From Actinomycetales bacterium (GTDB taxonomy: Bacteria; Actinomycetota; Actinomycetes; Actinomycetales; Beutenbergiaceae), in assembly GCA_016649925.1 (NCBI GenBank), contig JAENWO010000012.1, positions 1 through 17,126 of the forward strand: 17,126 nt of DNA, written 5' to 3'. Made by a program: the position numbers and the translations under genes. Each line of letters opens with the position of its first letter. Position 1 is the first letter of the stretch. This document shows, piece after piece, positions 7,226 to 13,444 of this stretch. Below the pieces are notes generated by a model. The model had not been told where the DNA came from. It saw nothing but the letters and a program-made list of their open reading frames with translations, and did not search any database.

Positions 7226-7723
7226 ATGCGTGAGGTCTCCCTGGACGATGTGGCCGAACAGCTGGCCGGGCTGCGGCTGTCCGACTGGCACGGGCTACCC
7301 CGGGCGCTGGAGGGCGGCGACCTGGAGGATCCGCCGGCGCTCGTCACGCTCGGCGCGGACGACGAGGAGGCCGAGCTCGTGCACCTGGACGACCCGCGCG
7401 CCCGGGTGTCGGCGAGGGCGTGGCTCCGCGACGGCCTCACCGTGCTGATCGAGGTCACCTGGCGCGGTGGACCGGACGCCGAGGTGCTCGAGGTCCTGGG
7501 GAAGCCGGACGAGCGTGACGACGTCGTCGACGGTCTCGTCCGGCTGGAGGGCGGCGAGTGGATCTTCGCCGGCCGCGGGCTCGCCGCCGTCGTCCGTGCG
7601 GGCCGGGTCCACAGTGCCGTCGGCTTCGTGCCGACCACCGCTGCGGCCTACCGGCGCTCGTTGCGGCCCGAGCGGCAGACCTCGCGCAGACCTGTGCGGC
7701 GCGACGAACCGGGGGAGTGGTGA
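7226..7723 (+). CDS. uncharacterised protein between payload and tube-adaptor genes
   Basis: A 165-residue protein of no family I recognise. The N-terminal 60 residues are acidic (LGADDEEAELVHLDD, 42-56). The middle has strands (LTVLIEVTW, 71-79), then EVLEVLGKPDERDD (86-99), GEWIFAGRGLAAVV (110-123) and VGFVPTTAAAYRRSL (132-146). The tail (143-160) is strongly basic. The LGKPD-turn-GEWIFAGRGL pattern suggests a small alpha/beta fold, perhaps BamE-like in outline, but that is weak. There is no signal peptide. Start support: GAGG/AGGAAG at 7217-7223 lies just before the ATG at 7226, and the gene is 7 bases after the payload stop. The location directly behind two payload genes makes a loading chaperone, adaptor or cognate immunity protein worth considering. 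A structural role is equally possible. Confidence 0.85.
   Translation: MREVSLDDVAEQLAGLRLSDWHGLPRALEGGDLEDPPALVTLGADDEEAELVHLDDPRARVSARAWLRDGLTVLIEVTWRGGPDAEVLEVLGKPDERDDVVDGLVRLEGGEWIFAGRGLAAVVRAGRVHSAVGFVPTTAAAYRRSLRPERQTSRRPVRRDEPGEW
7711..7716 (+). promoter_or_regulatory. ribosome binding site deciding the tube-adaptor start
   Basis: GGGGGA lies 6 bases upstream of the ATG at 7723, which overlaps the previous stop (TGATG). This favours 7723 over an upstream in-frame ATG at 7558 that would sit deep inside the preceding gene and add a basic, non-conserved N-terminus. Confidence 0.7.
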
Positions 7724-8382
7724 TGGCCTCCTCGAGCTTCCCCGGATCCCCACGGCTGCTCAAGGGTGGCCTCGTGCTGGTCGACGCCCGGTCGGGGGCC
7801 ATCGGGGGGATCGTCGCGCTGCAGTACAACCCGGACACGTTGACCCGCACGTTCGCACCGAAGGCGGTGGGCAGCGAGGGCGCGGACCGCAGCGAGGCCA
7901 CCCGGCTGAAGGGCCCGCCGGTGGAGACGATCAAGCTCGACGCCGAGATCGACGCCACCGACCAGCTCGAGAGCGGCGACCCGCAGGCGATGGAGGCCGG
8001 CATCCACCCCCAGCTCGCGGCGCTAGAGGTGATCGTCCACCCGACCAGCGGTCAGCTCCAGGACAGTCGGCGGCTCTCCGCGAGCGGGACGCTGGAGATC
8101 GCTCCCATGCTCGCCCCGCTCGCGCTGTTCGTCTGGAGCAGGCAGCGCATCGTCCCGGTGCGCGTCACCGAGCTGAGCATCACCGAGGAGGCGTTCGACC
8201 CGAACCTCAACCCGATCCGGGCAAAGGTCAGCCTCGGGATGCGGGTGCTCAGCGTGGACGACCTCGGGTTCGACCACAAGGGAGGGAGCCTCTACCTGGC
8301 CTACCTGCAGAACAAGGAACGGCTCGCCGGCCGCACCTCGCCCGGTGCTCTCGGCGCCCTCGGCCTGACGGGGTTGCCATGA
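7723..8382 (+). CDS. contractile injection system tube-adaptor protein (Pvc7/Afp7 N-terminal-like)
   Basis: A 219-residue protein of the CIS tube-adaptor family, which joins the inner tube to the central hub of the baseplate. Characteristic segments are IVALQYNPDTLTRTF at 30-44, PPVETIKLDAEIDATDQLE at 65-83, LALFVWSRQRIVPVRV at 133-148 and an EEAFDPNLNPIRAKVSLGM stretch at 155-173. The C-terminal 40 residues are a flexible tail ending GALGLTGLP. In PVC/Afp the equivalent protein is fused to a LysM domain; here the LysM part is the separate, overlapping next gene. I set the start at 7723 because the recognisable family sequence begins soon after it and a ribosome site precedes it. Codons before 7723 read open in this frame only because of GC bias. 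Confidence 0.9.
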   Translation: MASSSFPGSPRLLKGGLVLVDARSGAIGGIVALQYNPDTLTRTFAPKAVGSEGADRSEATRLKGPPVETIKLDAEIDATDQLESGDPQAMEAGIHPQLAALEVIVHPTSGQLQDSRRLSASGTLEIAPMLAPLALFVWSRQRIVPVRVTELSITEEAFDPNLNPIRAKVSLGMRVLSVDDLGFDHKGGSLYLAYLQNKERLAGRTSPGALGALGLTGLP

Positions 8383-8705
8383 GCACGAGCGCGAGCTTCT
8401 CACCGACGAGCCGTTACGCCGTCGTCGAGACGGCCACGTGGGTGGGACCGGACGGCCGCGAGGTGGTGTACCTGCGGCGGCGGTTCGTCCCTCCGCCGGA
8501 ACGCTTCGCGTTGATCGCCGAACGCGTCGTCTCGCAGGGGGACCGCCTCGACAACATCACGGCAGAGCAGCTCGGTGACCCGACGCAGTTCTGGAGGATC
8601 TGCGACGCGAACGTCGCGCTGCGCCCCGACGAGCTGACCGAGGTCCTCGGCCGTCGGCTGCGGATCACTCTGCCCGAGGGCATCCCGGGGGCCGGCGATG
8701 AGTAG
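8379..8705 (+). CDS. LysM-domain baseplate adaptor protein
   Basis: A 108-residue protein with a single LysM-like domain at about 50-99 (SQGDRLDNITAEQLGDPTQF, then WRICDANVALRPDEL and RRLRITLP). The N-terminal 45 residues are a strand-rich extension (REVVYLRRRFVPPP). LysM domains of this type in phage tails and eCIS link hub and tube rather than needing to bind cell-wall glycan. It overlaps the tube-adaptor gene by ATGA and the hub gene by 8 bases, so the three are almost certainly made together. The frame is open for some 900 bases upstream, but the ATGA overlap and the family length fix the start at 8379. Confidence 0.88.
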   Translation: MSTSASFSPTSRYAVVETATWVGPDGREVVYLRRRFVPPPERFALIAERVVSQGDRLDNITAEQLGDPTQFWRICDANVALRPDELTEVLGRRLRITLPEGIPGAGDE

Positions 8706-9831
8706 CCAGCTCACCCTGACGGTGATGGTCGGTCCGGGCGTGCCGGTGCCGCTGCCCCGGTCCGCGATCGACGAGCTCACCGGCGTCGAGGTCACCCAGA
8801 CCGCGGAACGTGGCAAGCCCGGCGGCTTCCGCCTCACGTTCAACCTGAGCAAGCACTCACCGCTGCACACGATCTTCCTGCTCGCCGGGGGTGGGCTGCC
8901 GCCGGTGATGCGGACCCTGATCGTGGCCACGATCAGCGGCACCCCGTACGTGCTGATGGACGGCGTCATCACGAAGGTGGACGTCACGTCGGGCACCGAC
9001 GCCGGCCACGACGTGCTCGACGTCACCGGCGTCGACCTCACCGCGGTGATGGGGTGGCTCGACCTCTCCGGCATCCCGTACCCGGCGATGTCGATCGAGG
9101 CGCGCGTCGTCGTGATCCTGGCGAAGTACGCGTTGTTCGGTGTGGTGCCGCTCGTGATCCCGACCATCTTGTTCGAGGTGCCCTCCCCGACCGACCGGAT
9201 CCCCCGGCAGAAGGGGACCGACCTCGCGTACCTCAACTCGCTGGCGGAGCTCGTGGGCTACGTGTTCTACGTGGACCCCGGACCCCAGCCGGGGATGAGC
9301 ATCGGCTACTTCGGGCCCCAGACCAGGGTCGGCGTCCCCCAGGCCGCCCTCAGCGTGAACATGGACGCCCACTCCACGGTCGAGTCGCTCAGCTTCTCCC
9401 TGGACACCGAGGAGAAGAAGCTTCCGGTCATGTTCATCCAGGAGCTGATCTCGAAGATCCCCATCCCCATCCCGATCCCCGACATCTCACCCCTGAGCCC
9501 GCTTTTGGGTGCGGTGCCGCTGCTGGCGAAGAAGGTGGAGTACGTCGCCGACAGCGCCAAGCGCTCACCGATCCAGGCGGTCCTGCACGGCATGGCCCAG
9601 GCCGCCGCGTCCGCCGACGGGGTGAGGGGGACGGGCACTCTCGACGTGCTGCGCTACGGGCAGCCGCTGCGGGCGCGGGCCCTCGTCGGGGTCCGTGGCG
9701 CCGGTGCGGCGTTCGACGGGCTGCACTTCGTCCAGCGCGTGACCCACAAGATCAAGCGCGGGGAGTACAAGCAGGAGTTCACGCTCGTCCGCAACGGCCT
9801 CCTGCCCACGCTGCCCAAGGTCCCGGTGTAG
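8698..9831 (+). CDS. baseplate hub protein, phage late control gene D / VgrG N-terminal-like
   Basis: This 377-residue protein resembles the gp27/gpD-type hub that forms a trimeric pseudo-hexameric ring joining spike and tube. Support comes from the early strand-rich part (DELTGVEVTQ, FRLTFNLSKHSPL, VLMDGVITKVDV at 85-96), a conserved-looking KGTDLAYLNSLAELVGYVFY at 172-191, and a C-terminal FDGLHFVQRVTHKIKRGEY at 339-357 followed by EFTLVRNGL. An odd IPIPIPIP run lies at 254-261 inside a loop. The gp5-like spike domain that is fused to the hub in VgrG and in PVC spike proteins is missing here and is encoded by the next gene. Its start overlaps the LysM stop by 8 bases, with a G-rich ribosome site (CCCGGGGGCC) upstream. 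It ends in TAG within the ribosome site of the next gene. Confidence 0.9.
   Translation: MSSQLTLTVMVGPGVPVPLPRSAIDELTGVEVTQTAERGKPGGFRLTFNLSKHSPLHTIFLLAGGGLPPVMRTLIVATISGTPYVLMDGVITKVDVTSGTDAGHDVLDVTGVDLTAVMGWLDLSGIPYPAMSIEARVVVILAKYALFGVVPLVIPTILFEVPSPTDRIPRQKGTDLAYLNSLAELVGYVFYVDPGPQPGMSIGYFGPQTRVGVPQAALSVNMDAHSTVESLSFSLDTEEKKLPVMFIQELISKIPIPIPIPDISPLSPLLGAVPLLAKKVEYVADSAKRSPIQAVLHGMAQAAASADGVRGTGTLDVLRYGQPLRARALVGVRGAGAAFDGLHFVQRVTHKIKRGEYKQEFTLVRNGLLPTLPKVPV
9457..9480 (+). repeat. four 6-base tandem units encoding (Ile-Pro)4
   Basis: Four consecutive ATCCC(C/G) hexamers lie inside the hub gene and encode residues 254-261. The third unit differs by one base (ATCCCG). It is a short microsatellite-like run; unit number could vary between strains without changing frame. 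Confidence 0.8.
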
Positions 9832-9835
9832 GAGG
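9830..9835 (+). promoter_or_regulatory. strong Shine-Dalgarno overlapping the hub stop codon
   Basis: AGGAGG, a full match to the consensus, overlaps the TAG of the hub gene and sits 5 bases before the spike ATG at 9841. It is the best ribosome site in the window and could raise spike output relative to its neighbours. Confidence 0.75.
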
Positions 9836-9840
9836 CACTC

Positions 9841-10353
9841 ATGGCGGAACGGACGTTCTACGGAAAGTACCGGGGCACGGTGACCAACAACGTGGACCCG
9901 ATGCAGATCGCTCGCATCCAGGTGATCGTGCCCGACGTGTCGAACCTCGTGCCCTCGTCCTGGGCGATGCCCTGCTTCCCGATCGCCGGCAAGCAGATGG
10001 GTGCCTACTTCATCCCGCAGGTGGGATCCGGGGTGTGGGTCGAGTTCGAGCAGGGGGACCCGGACTACCCGATCTGGACCGGTTGCTACTACGGGACCGT
10101 GGCGGAGGTGCCGGTGCTCGCGCTCGCCGGGAACCCCGCCAGCCCGAACATCCTGCTGCAGACCACGGCCCAGAACTCGCTGGTGGTCAGCGACCTGCCA
10201 GGACCCACCGGAGGGATCATGCTGAAGAGCACGACGGGTGCCACGATCATCGTCAACGACACGGGCATCTACATCCAGAACGGCAAGGGCGCCAGCCTCG
10301 TCCTGGTCGGGCCGTCGGTAACCATCAACAACGGCGCTCTCGTCGTGGTGTGA
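9841..10353 (+). CDS. gp5/baseplate V-like spike protein with OB fold and beta-helix tail
   Basis: A 170-residue central spike protein. Residues about 6-90 form an OB-type domain (GKYRGTVTNNVDPMQIARIQ, VGSGVWVEFEQGDPDYPIW, then TGCYYG), typical of gp5/gpV and the VgrG core. Residues about 120-170 are short alternating strands (GGIMLKSTTGATIIVND, TGIYIQNGKGASLVLVG), as expected for a trimeric beta-helix needle. No lysozyme domain is inserted, unlike T4 gp5. It would stack below the separate hub protein and be capped by the PAAR-like protein encoded next. Eight bases separate it from the PAAR-like gene, including that gene's ribosome site. Confidence 0.92.
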   Translation: MAERTFYGKYRGTVTNNVDPMQIARIQVIVPDVSNLVPSSWAMPCFPIAGKQMGAYFIPQVGSGVWVEFEQGDPDYPIWTGCYYGTVAEVPVLALAGNPASPNILLQTTAQNSLVVSDLPGPTGGIMLKSTTGATIIVNDTGIYIQNGKGASLVLVGPSVTINNGALVVV

Positions 10354-10361
10354 GGAGCGAC

Positions 10362-10682
10362 ATGCCCGGTTTCCTCGTCCACATCGCTGCCACCCTCCTG
10401 TGCGCCCACGGCGGCCAGGCGCAGCCGACCGCGCCGAACCCGCGCGTCCTGGTCACCGGTCTGCCGACGGTGACCATCGCCGCCCCCCACGTCGTGGCGG
10501 GCTGTCCCATGGTGACGGCCGGCGCCCCCACCCCGTGCGTCACCGCGCAGTGGATGACGGGCGCCACCCGGGTGACGTCGAACGGCCAGCCGCTCGTCCT
10601 GCTCGACAGCCAGGCGGTCTGCGTCCCCAACGGGACGCCGGTCGTGATCGTCTCGACGCAGACGCGGGTGATCGCACAATGA
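10362..10682 (+). CDS. PAAR-like spike tip protein
   Basis: A 106-residue strand-rich, Gly/Pro/Thr-rich protein in the position where eCIS loci encode the spike tip. The repeating small strands (PRVLVTGLPTVTIAAP, CPMVTAGAPTPCV, TRVTSNGQPLVLLDS, TPVVIVSTQTRV) fit a sharpened cone of the DUF4280/PAAR-like kind. Possible metal ligands are Cys14, His16, His43, Cys48, Cys59 and Cys87; PAAR tips commonly bind one zinc or iron ion. The start is set by AGGAG at 10353-10357, 4 bases before ATG 10362; the much longer open frame upstream is out-of-frame GC noise. It overlaps the gp25-like gene by ATGA. Confidence 0.88.
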   Translation: MPGFLVHIAATLLCAHGGQAQPTAPNPRVLVTGLPTVTIAAPHVVAGCPMVTAGAPTPCVTAQWMTGATRVTSNGQPLVLLDSQAVCVPNGTPVVIVSTQTRVIAQ

Positions 10683-11035
10683 ACATCGACTTCCCGTTCC
10701 ACGTCGACGACCGCAGGCGCACCGCCTCGACCGGGATCGACGACCACGTACGCGACCTGATCGAGCAGCTCTTGTTCACCAGCCCGGGGGAGCGGCTGAA
10801 TCGCCCGACGTTCGGTTCCGGCCTGCAGCAGCTCGTGTTCGCCCCCGGCAGCCCCGAGCTCGCCTCCGCCCTGCAGTTCCTCGTGCAGGGGGCGCTGGAG
10901 CAGTACCTCGCCGACCTCATCGAGGTCTCCGGCGTCGATGTCGACGCCGTGGACTCCCAGCTCATCGTGCAGGTCTCCTACCTGCTGCGCGCCTCCGGGC
11001 AGAGGGCCACCGCCCGCCTGGAGGTGGCGACGTGA
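10679..11035 (+). CDS. GPW/gp25-family baseplate wedge protein (Pvc9/Afp9-like)
   Basis: A 118-residue protein with the gp25 signature: HVRDLIEQLLFTSPGERLNR at 23-42, then PTFGSGLQQLVF at 43-54, and a C-terminal strand pair (LIVQVSYLLR, ATARLEV). In T4, PVC and T6SS (TssE) the equivalent forms part of the wedge core and primes sheath polymerisation. The start at 10679 comes from the ATGA overlap with the PAAR-like gene and from the usual length of the family; no strong ribosome site precedes it, so translation is probably coupled to the upstream gene. It ends in a GTGA overlap with the first large baseplate gene. Confidence 0.93.
   Translation: MNIDFPFHVDDRRRTASTGIDDHVRDLIEQLLFTSPGERLNRPTFGSGLQQLVFAPGSPELASALQFLVQGALEQYLADLIEVSGVDVDAVDSQLIVQVSYLLRASGQRATARLEVAT
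11020..11026 (+). promoter_or_regulatory. ribosome binding site supporting the GTG start of the first baseplate J gene
   Basis: GGAGGTG ends 5 bases before the GTG at 11032, which overlaps the previous TGA. It justifies the GTG start and gives an N-terminus (YHCGHERRR) like those seen in this family. Confidence 0.7.
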
Positions 11036-13443
11036 CGTCCACGCAGTACCACTGCGGCCACGAGCGCCGCCGGGACCTCGTGCGAGCTGCCGTGGACCCC
11101 GGCGGCGAGGCGTTCCTCAACGGCATCGACTACCTCGAGGTGTCGCCGACCGACCAGCGCGACCTCACGGTGCGCTTCCTGCACCCGCTGCCCGGGCAGA
11201 ACGGCGGGGTACCGGCCTCGCCCGCGCTGACCCGGGACCGCTTCGTCCTCGACGGCGGCGTGCGGGTCACACCGATCGCCGTCGAGGAGGTCGTCAGCAC
11301 CGCAGCCGACGAGATCGTGCTGCGCACCAGCGTGGCCGGTGACTTCTCGACCTACACCCTGCGGCTCGTGTCGTCACCGGTGGTCCCCGAACCGCCGTCG
11401 GGCTTCGACCCCGAGCTCGCCGAGGTCGCGTTCTCCTTCAAGGTGAACTGCGACACCCCTGGGGACTGCGCCGCGGAGCAGGAGTGTGACGAGGGAGGAT
11501 TACCGGCGCCGCACCTGAGCTACCTCGCCAAGGACTACGCCAGCTTCCGTCGGCTGATCCTCGACCGGCTCTCCGAGACCATGCCAGACTGGCAGGAGCG
11601 TAGCCCGGCGGACCTGGGCATCGTCCTCGTCGAGCTCCTGGCCTACGTCGGCGACCACCTCAGCTACTTCCAGGACTCGGTCGCGACCGAGGCCTACCTC
11701 GACACCGCGCGGCGGCGGACCTCGGTGCGCCGCCACGCGCGGCTGGTCGACTACCCGATGCACGAGGGCGCGAACGCCCGCGCCTGGCTTGTCCTTCAGA
11801 CCGAGGAGGACCGGGGGAGCCCGGCGCAGCCGGCGGTGCCGGCGGGAGCGGCCGTGGGCGTGGCGACCCAGCCGCCGCCGTCCGACGAGACCGCGATCGT
11901 GTTCGAGACGATGCACGACCTGCCCCTGCTGATCCTGCGCCGCAACGCGATCACGTTCCACACCTGGGGCGACGACGACTGCTGCCTCCCCGCGGGCGCG
12001 ACCAGGGCGACGCTGCTCGGGTCGCCGGCCGTCCTGCAGCTCGCCCGCGGCGACGTGCTGCTGCTCGAGGAGGTCCTCGGCGCCGCCAGCGGCCTGCCCG
12101 AGGACGTCGATCGCACGCACCGTCACGCGGTGCGCCTGTCCGAGGTCCCGGTCGGACGCGTGGACCCCCTGACCGGCACCGAGGTGACCGACGTCCGCTG
12201 GCACGACGACGACGCGCTGCCGTTCCCCTTGTGCCTGACGGCGTTCGACGACGGGGCCGGAGGCACCGCGTGGGCCGCGGTGGCGCGCGGCAACGTGGTC
12301 CTCTCCGACCACGGGCGCACGGTCACCTCCGCGGTCGCAGGCGACGACCTCGTGCCGTCGCTCGTGCCGCCCGACGGCACCTACCGCCCCGTCCTGACCA
12401 GTGCAGGTCTCACGCAGGCCGTCCCGTACGACCATGCGGCGGCGACGGGCCGGTCGGCGCGTTCGGCGACCGCGGCCGGTCCGGGCCAGGCCTTGCCCGT
12501 GATCCGGCTCCGGGGCGACGGGGAGACCTGGCTGGCGCGCCGCGACCTGCTGGGGAGCGACCGGTTCGCGCCCCACCTCGTCGTCGAGACCCAGGACGAC
12601 GGACGCGCTCACCTGCGCTTCGGGGACGGCGTCCTCGGGCGGAGCCCCTCGCCCGGTACCGCGTTCACGGCCCGGTTCCGGCTCGGCGGGGGCGCGAGCG
12701 GCAACGTCGGCGCCGAGGCCCTGTTCCGGCTTCTCGACCCGCTCCCCGGCGTGGCGGTCCGCAACCCGATGCCGGCGGAGGGTGGCTGCGCGCCCGAGCC
12801 CGTCCGGCGGGTCAAGCTCGACGCGCCGCAGGCGTTCCGCACGCAGGAGCGTGCCGTGACGGCGGACGACTACGCCGCGGCTGCCCAGCGGCACCCGGAC
12901 GTCTCGCGCGCCGCCGCCACCCGTCGCTGGACCGGAAGCTGGCACACGATGTTCCTGACGGTCGACCGGTTGGGAGGCCGCGCCGTCGACCCTGCGTTCG
13001 AGGCCGAGCTGCGCGCGTTCCTCGAACGGTTCCGGATGGCCGGCTACGACCTGGAGATCGACGCGCCCCGGTACGTGCCGCTGGACCTCGCCCTGACCGT
13101 GTGCGTGCGGGCCCACCACGACCGGGCCGGCGTGGAGCTGGCCGTGCGCGAGGCGCTCGGCGCCCGGGTGCTGCCCGGCGGACGGACGGGGTTCTTCCAC
13201 CCGGACGCCTTCACGTTCGGCCAGCCGGTCTACCTCAGCCAGGTGCTCGCGCGGGCGGCGGAGGTCCCCGGCGTCCAGGGTGTCCTGAGCGTCGACACGT
13301 TCGGGCGCTACGGCGAGCCGCCCCAGGGTGAGATCGAGCAGGGCTTCCTGCCGATCCACCGCCTCGAGATCGCCCGTCTCGACAACGACCCCAGCGACGC
13401 CGAGCGTGGTCGGCTCGCCCTGACCGTGCGAGGGGGGACCTGA
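11032..13443 (+). CDS. baseplate J-family wedge protein (Pvc11/Afp11-like)
   Basis: An 803-residue putative baseplate assembly protein, corresponding to the gp6-like wedge ring that holds the baseplate together and opens on triggering. The N-terminal domain (1-140) begins YHCGHERRRDLVRAA. A cysteine-bearing linker follows (Cys140, Cys146, Cys152), then the hallmark YLAKDYASFRRLILDRL at 164-180 and a DLGIVLVELLAYVGDHLSYF segment at about 194-213. The core J motif FGDGVLGR is at 530-537 with GGGASGNVG at 552-560. The C-terminal part has the helix-strand domain typical of gpJ. It uses a GTG start. Codon 157 (11500-11502) is TTA, the only in-frame TTA leucine codon I found in the window. The next gene starts one base after the stop (TGAGATG). 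Confidence 0.93.
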   Translation: MTSTQYHCGHERRRDLVRAAVDPGGEAFLNGIDYLEVSPTDQRDLTVRFLHPLPGQNGGVPASPALTRDRFVLDGGVRVTPIAVEEVVSTAADEIVLRTSVAGDFSTYTLRLVSSPVVPEPPSGFDPELAEVAFSFKVNCDTPGDCAAEQECDEGGLPAPHLSYLAKDYASFRRLILDRLSETMPDWQERSPADLGIVLVELLAYVGDHLSYFQDSVATEAYLDTARRRTSVRRHARLVDYPMHEGANARAWLVLQTEEDRGSPAQPAVPAGAAVGVATQPPPSDETAIVFETMHDLPLLILRRNAITFHTWGDDDCCLPAGATRATLLGSPAVLQLARGDVLLLEEVLGAASGLPEDVDRTHRHAVRLSEVPVGRVDPLTGTEVTDVRWHDDDALPFPLCLTAFDDGAGGTAWAAVARGNVVLSDHGRTVTSAVAGDDLVPSLVPPDGTYRPVLTSAGLTQAVPYDHAAATGRSARSATAAGPGQALPVIRLRGDGETWLARRDLLGSDRFAPHLVVETQDDGRAHLRFGDGVLGRSPSPGTAFTARFRLGGGASGNVGAEALFRLLDPLPGVAVRNPMPAEGGCAPEPVRRVKLDAPQAFRTQERAVTADDYAAAAQRHPDVSRAAATRRWTGSWHTMFLTVDRLGGRAVDPAFEAELRAFLERFRMAGYDLEIDAPRYVPLDLALTVCVRAHHDRAGVELAVREALGARVLPGGRTGFFHPDAFTFGQPVYLSQVLARAAEVPGVQGVLSVDTFGRYGEPPQGEIEQGFLPIHRLEIARLDNDPSDAERGRLALTVRGGT
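11500..11502 (+). other. single TTA (Leu157) codon in the baseplate J gene
   Basis: The codon sits in frame between the cysteine-rich linker and the conserved YLAKDYASF domain, right after a Shine-Dalgarno-like GGGAGGA. In Streptomyces and close relatives TTA is read only by the bldA tRNA, which is active late in development. Whether that applies here depends on the host, which the sequence does not name. Confidence 0.85.
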
Positions 13444-13444
13444 G

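Noticed and set aside
7558..7722. Upstream in-frame ATG that would lengthen the tube-adaptor protein by 55 residues
   Set aside because: It lies inside the preceding gene, the added residues are Arg/Cys-rich noise, and 7723 has a ribosome site and stop-start overlap.
9054..10361. Long open frame running into the PAAR-like gene from upstream
   Set aside because: The upstream part is out of frame with the hub and spike genes and reads as Arg/Gly/Pro noise; AGGAG plus ATG at 10362 fits the family length.
10400..10678. Upstream extension of the gp25-like gene
   Set aside because: It overlaps the PAAR-like gene in another frame; gp25 proteins are about 110-140 residues, which the ATG at 10679 gives.
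8698..10682. Type VI secretion system or temperate phage reading of the hub, spike and tip genes
   Set aside because: There are no TssJLM membrane genes, capsid, terminase or lysis genes; the Pvc15-like ATPase, DUF4157 protein and Pvc7/LysM pair point to an eCIS. The window is partial, so phage genes further away cannot be fully excluded.
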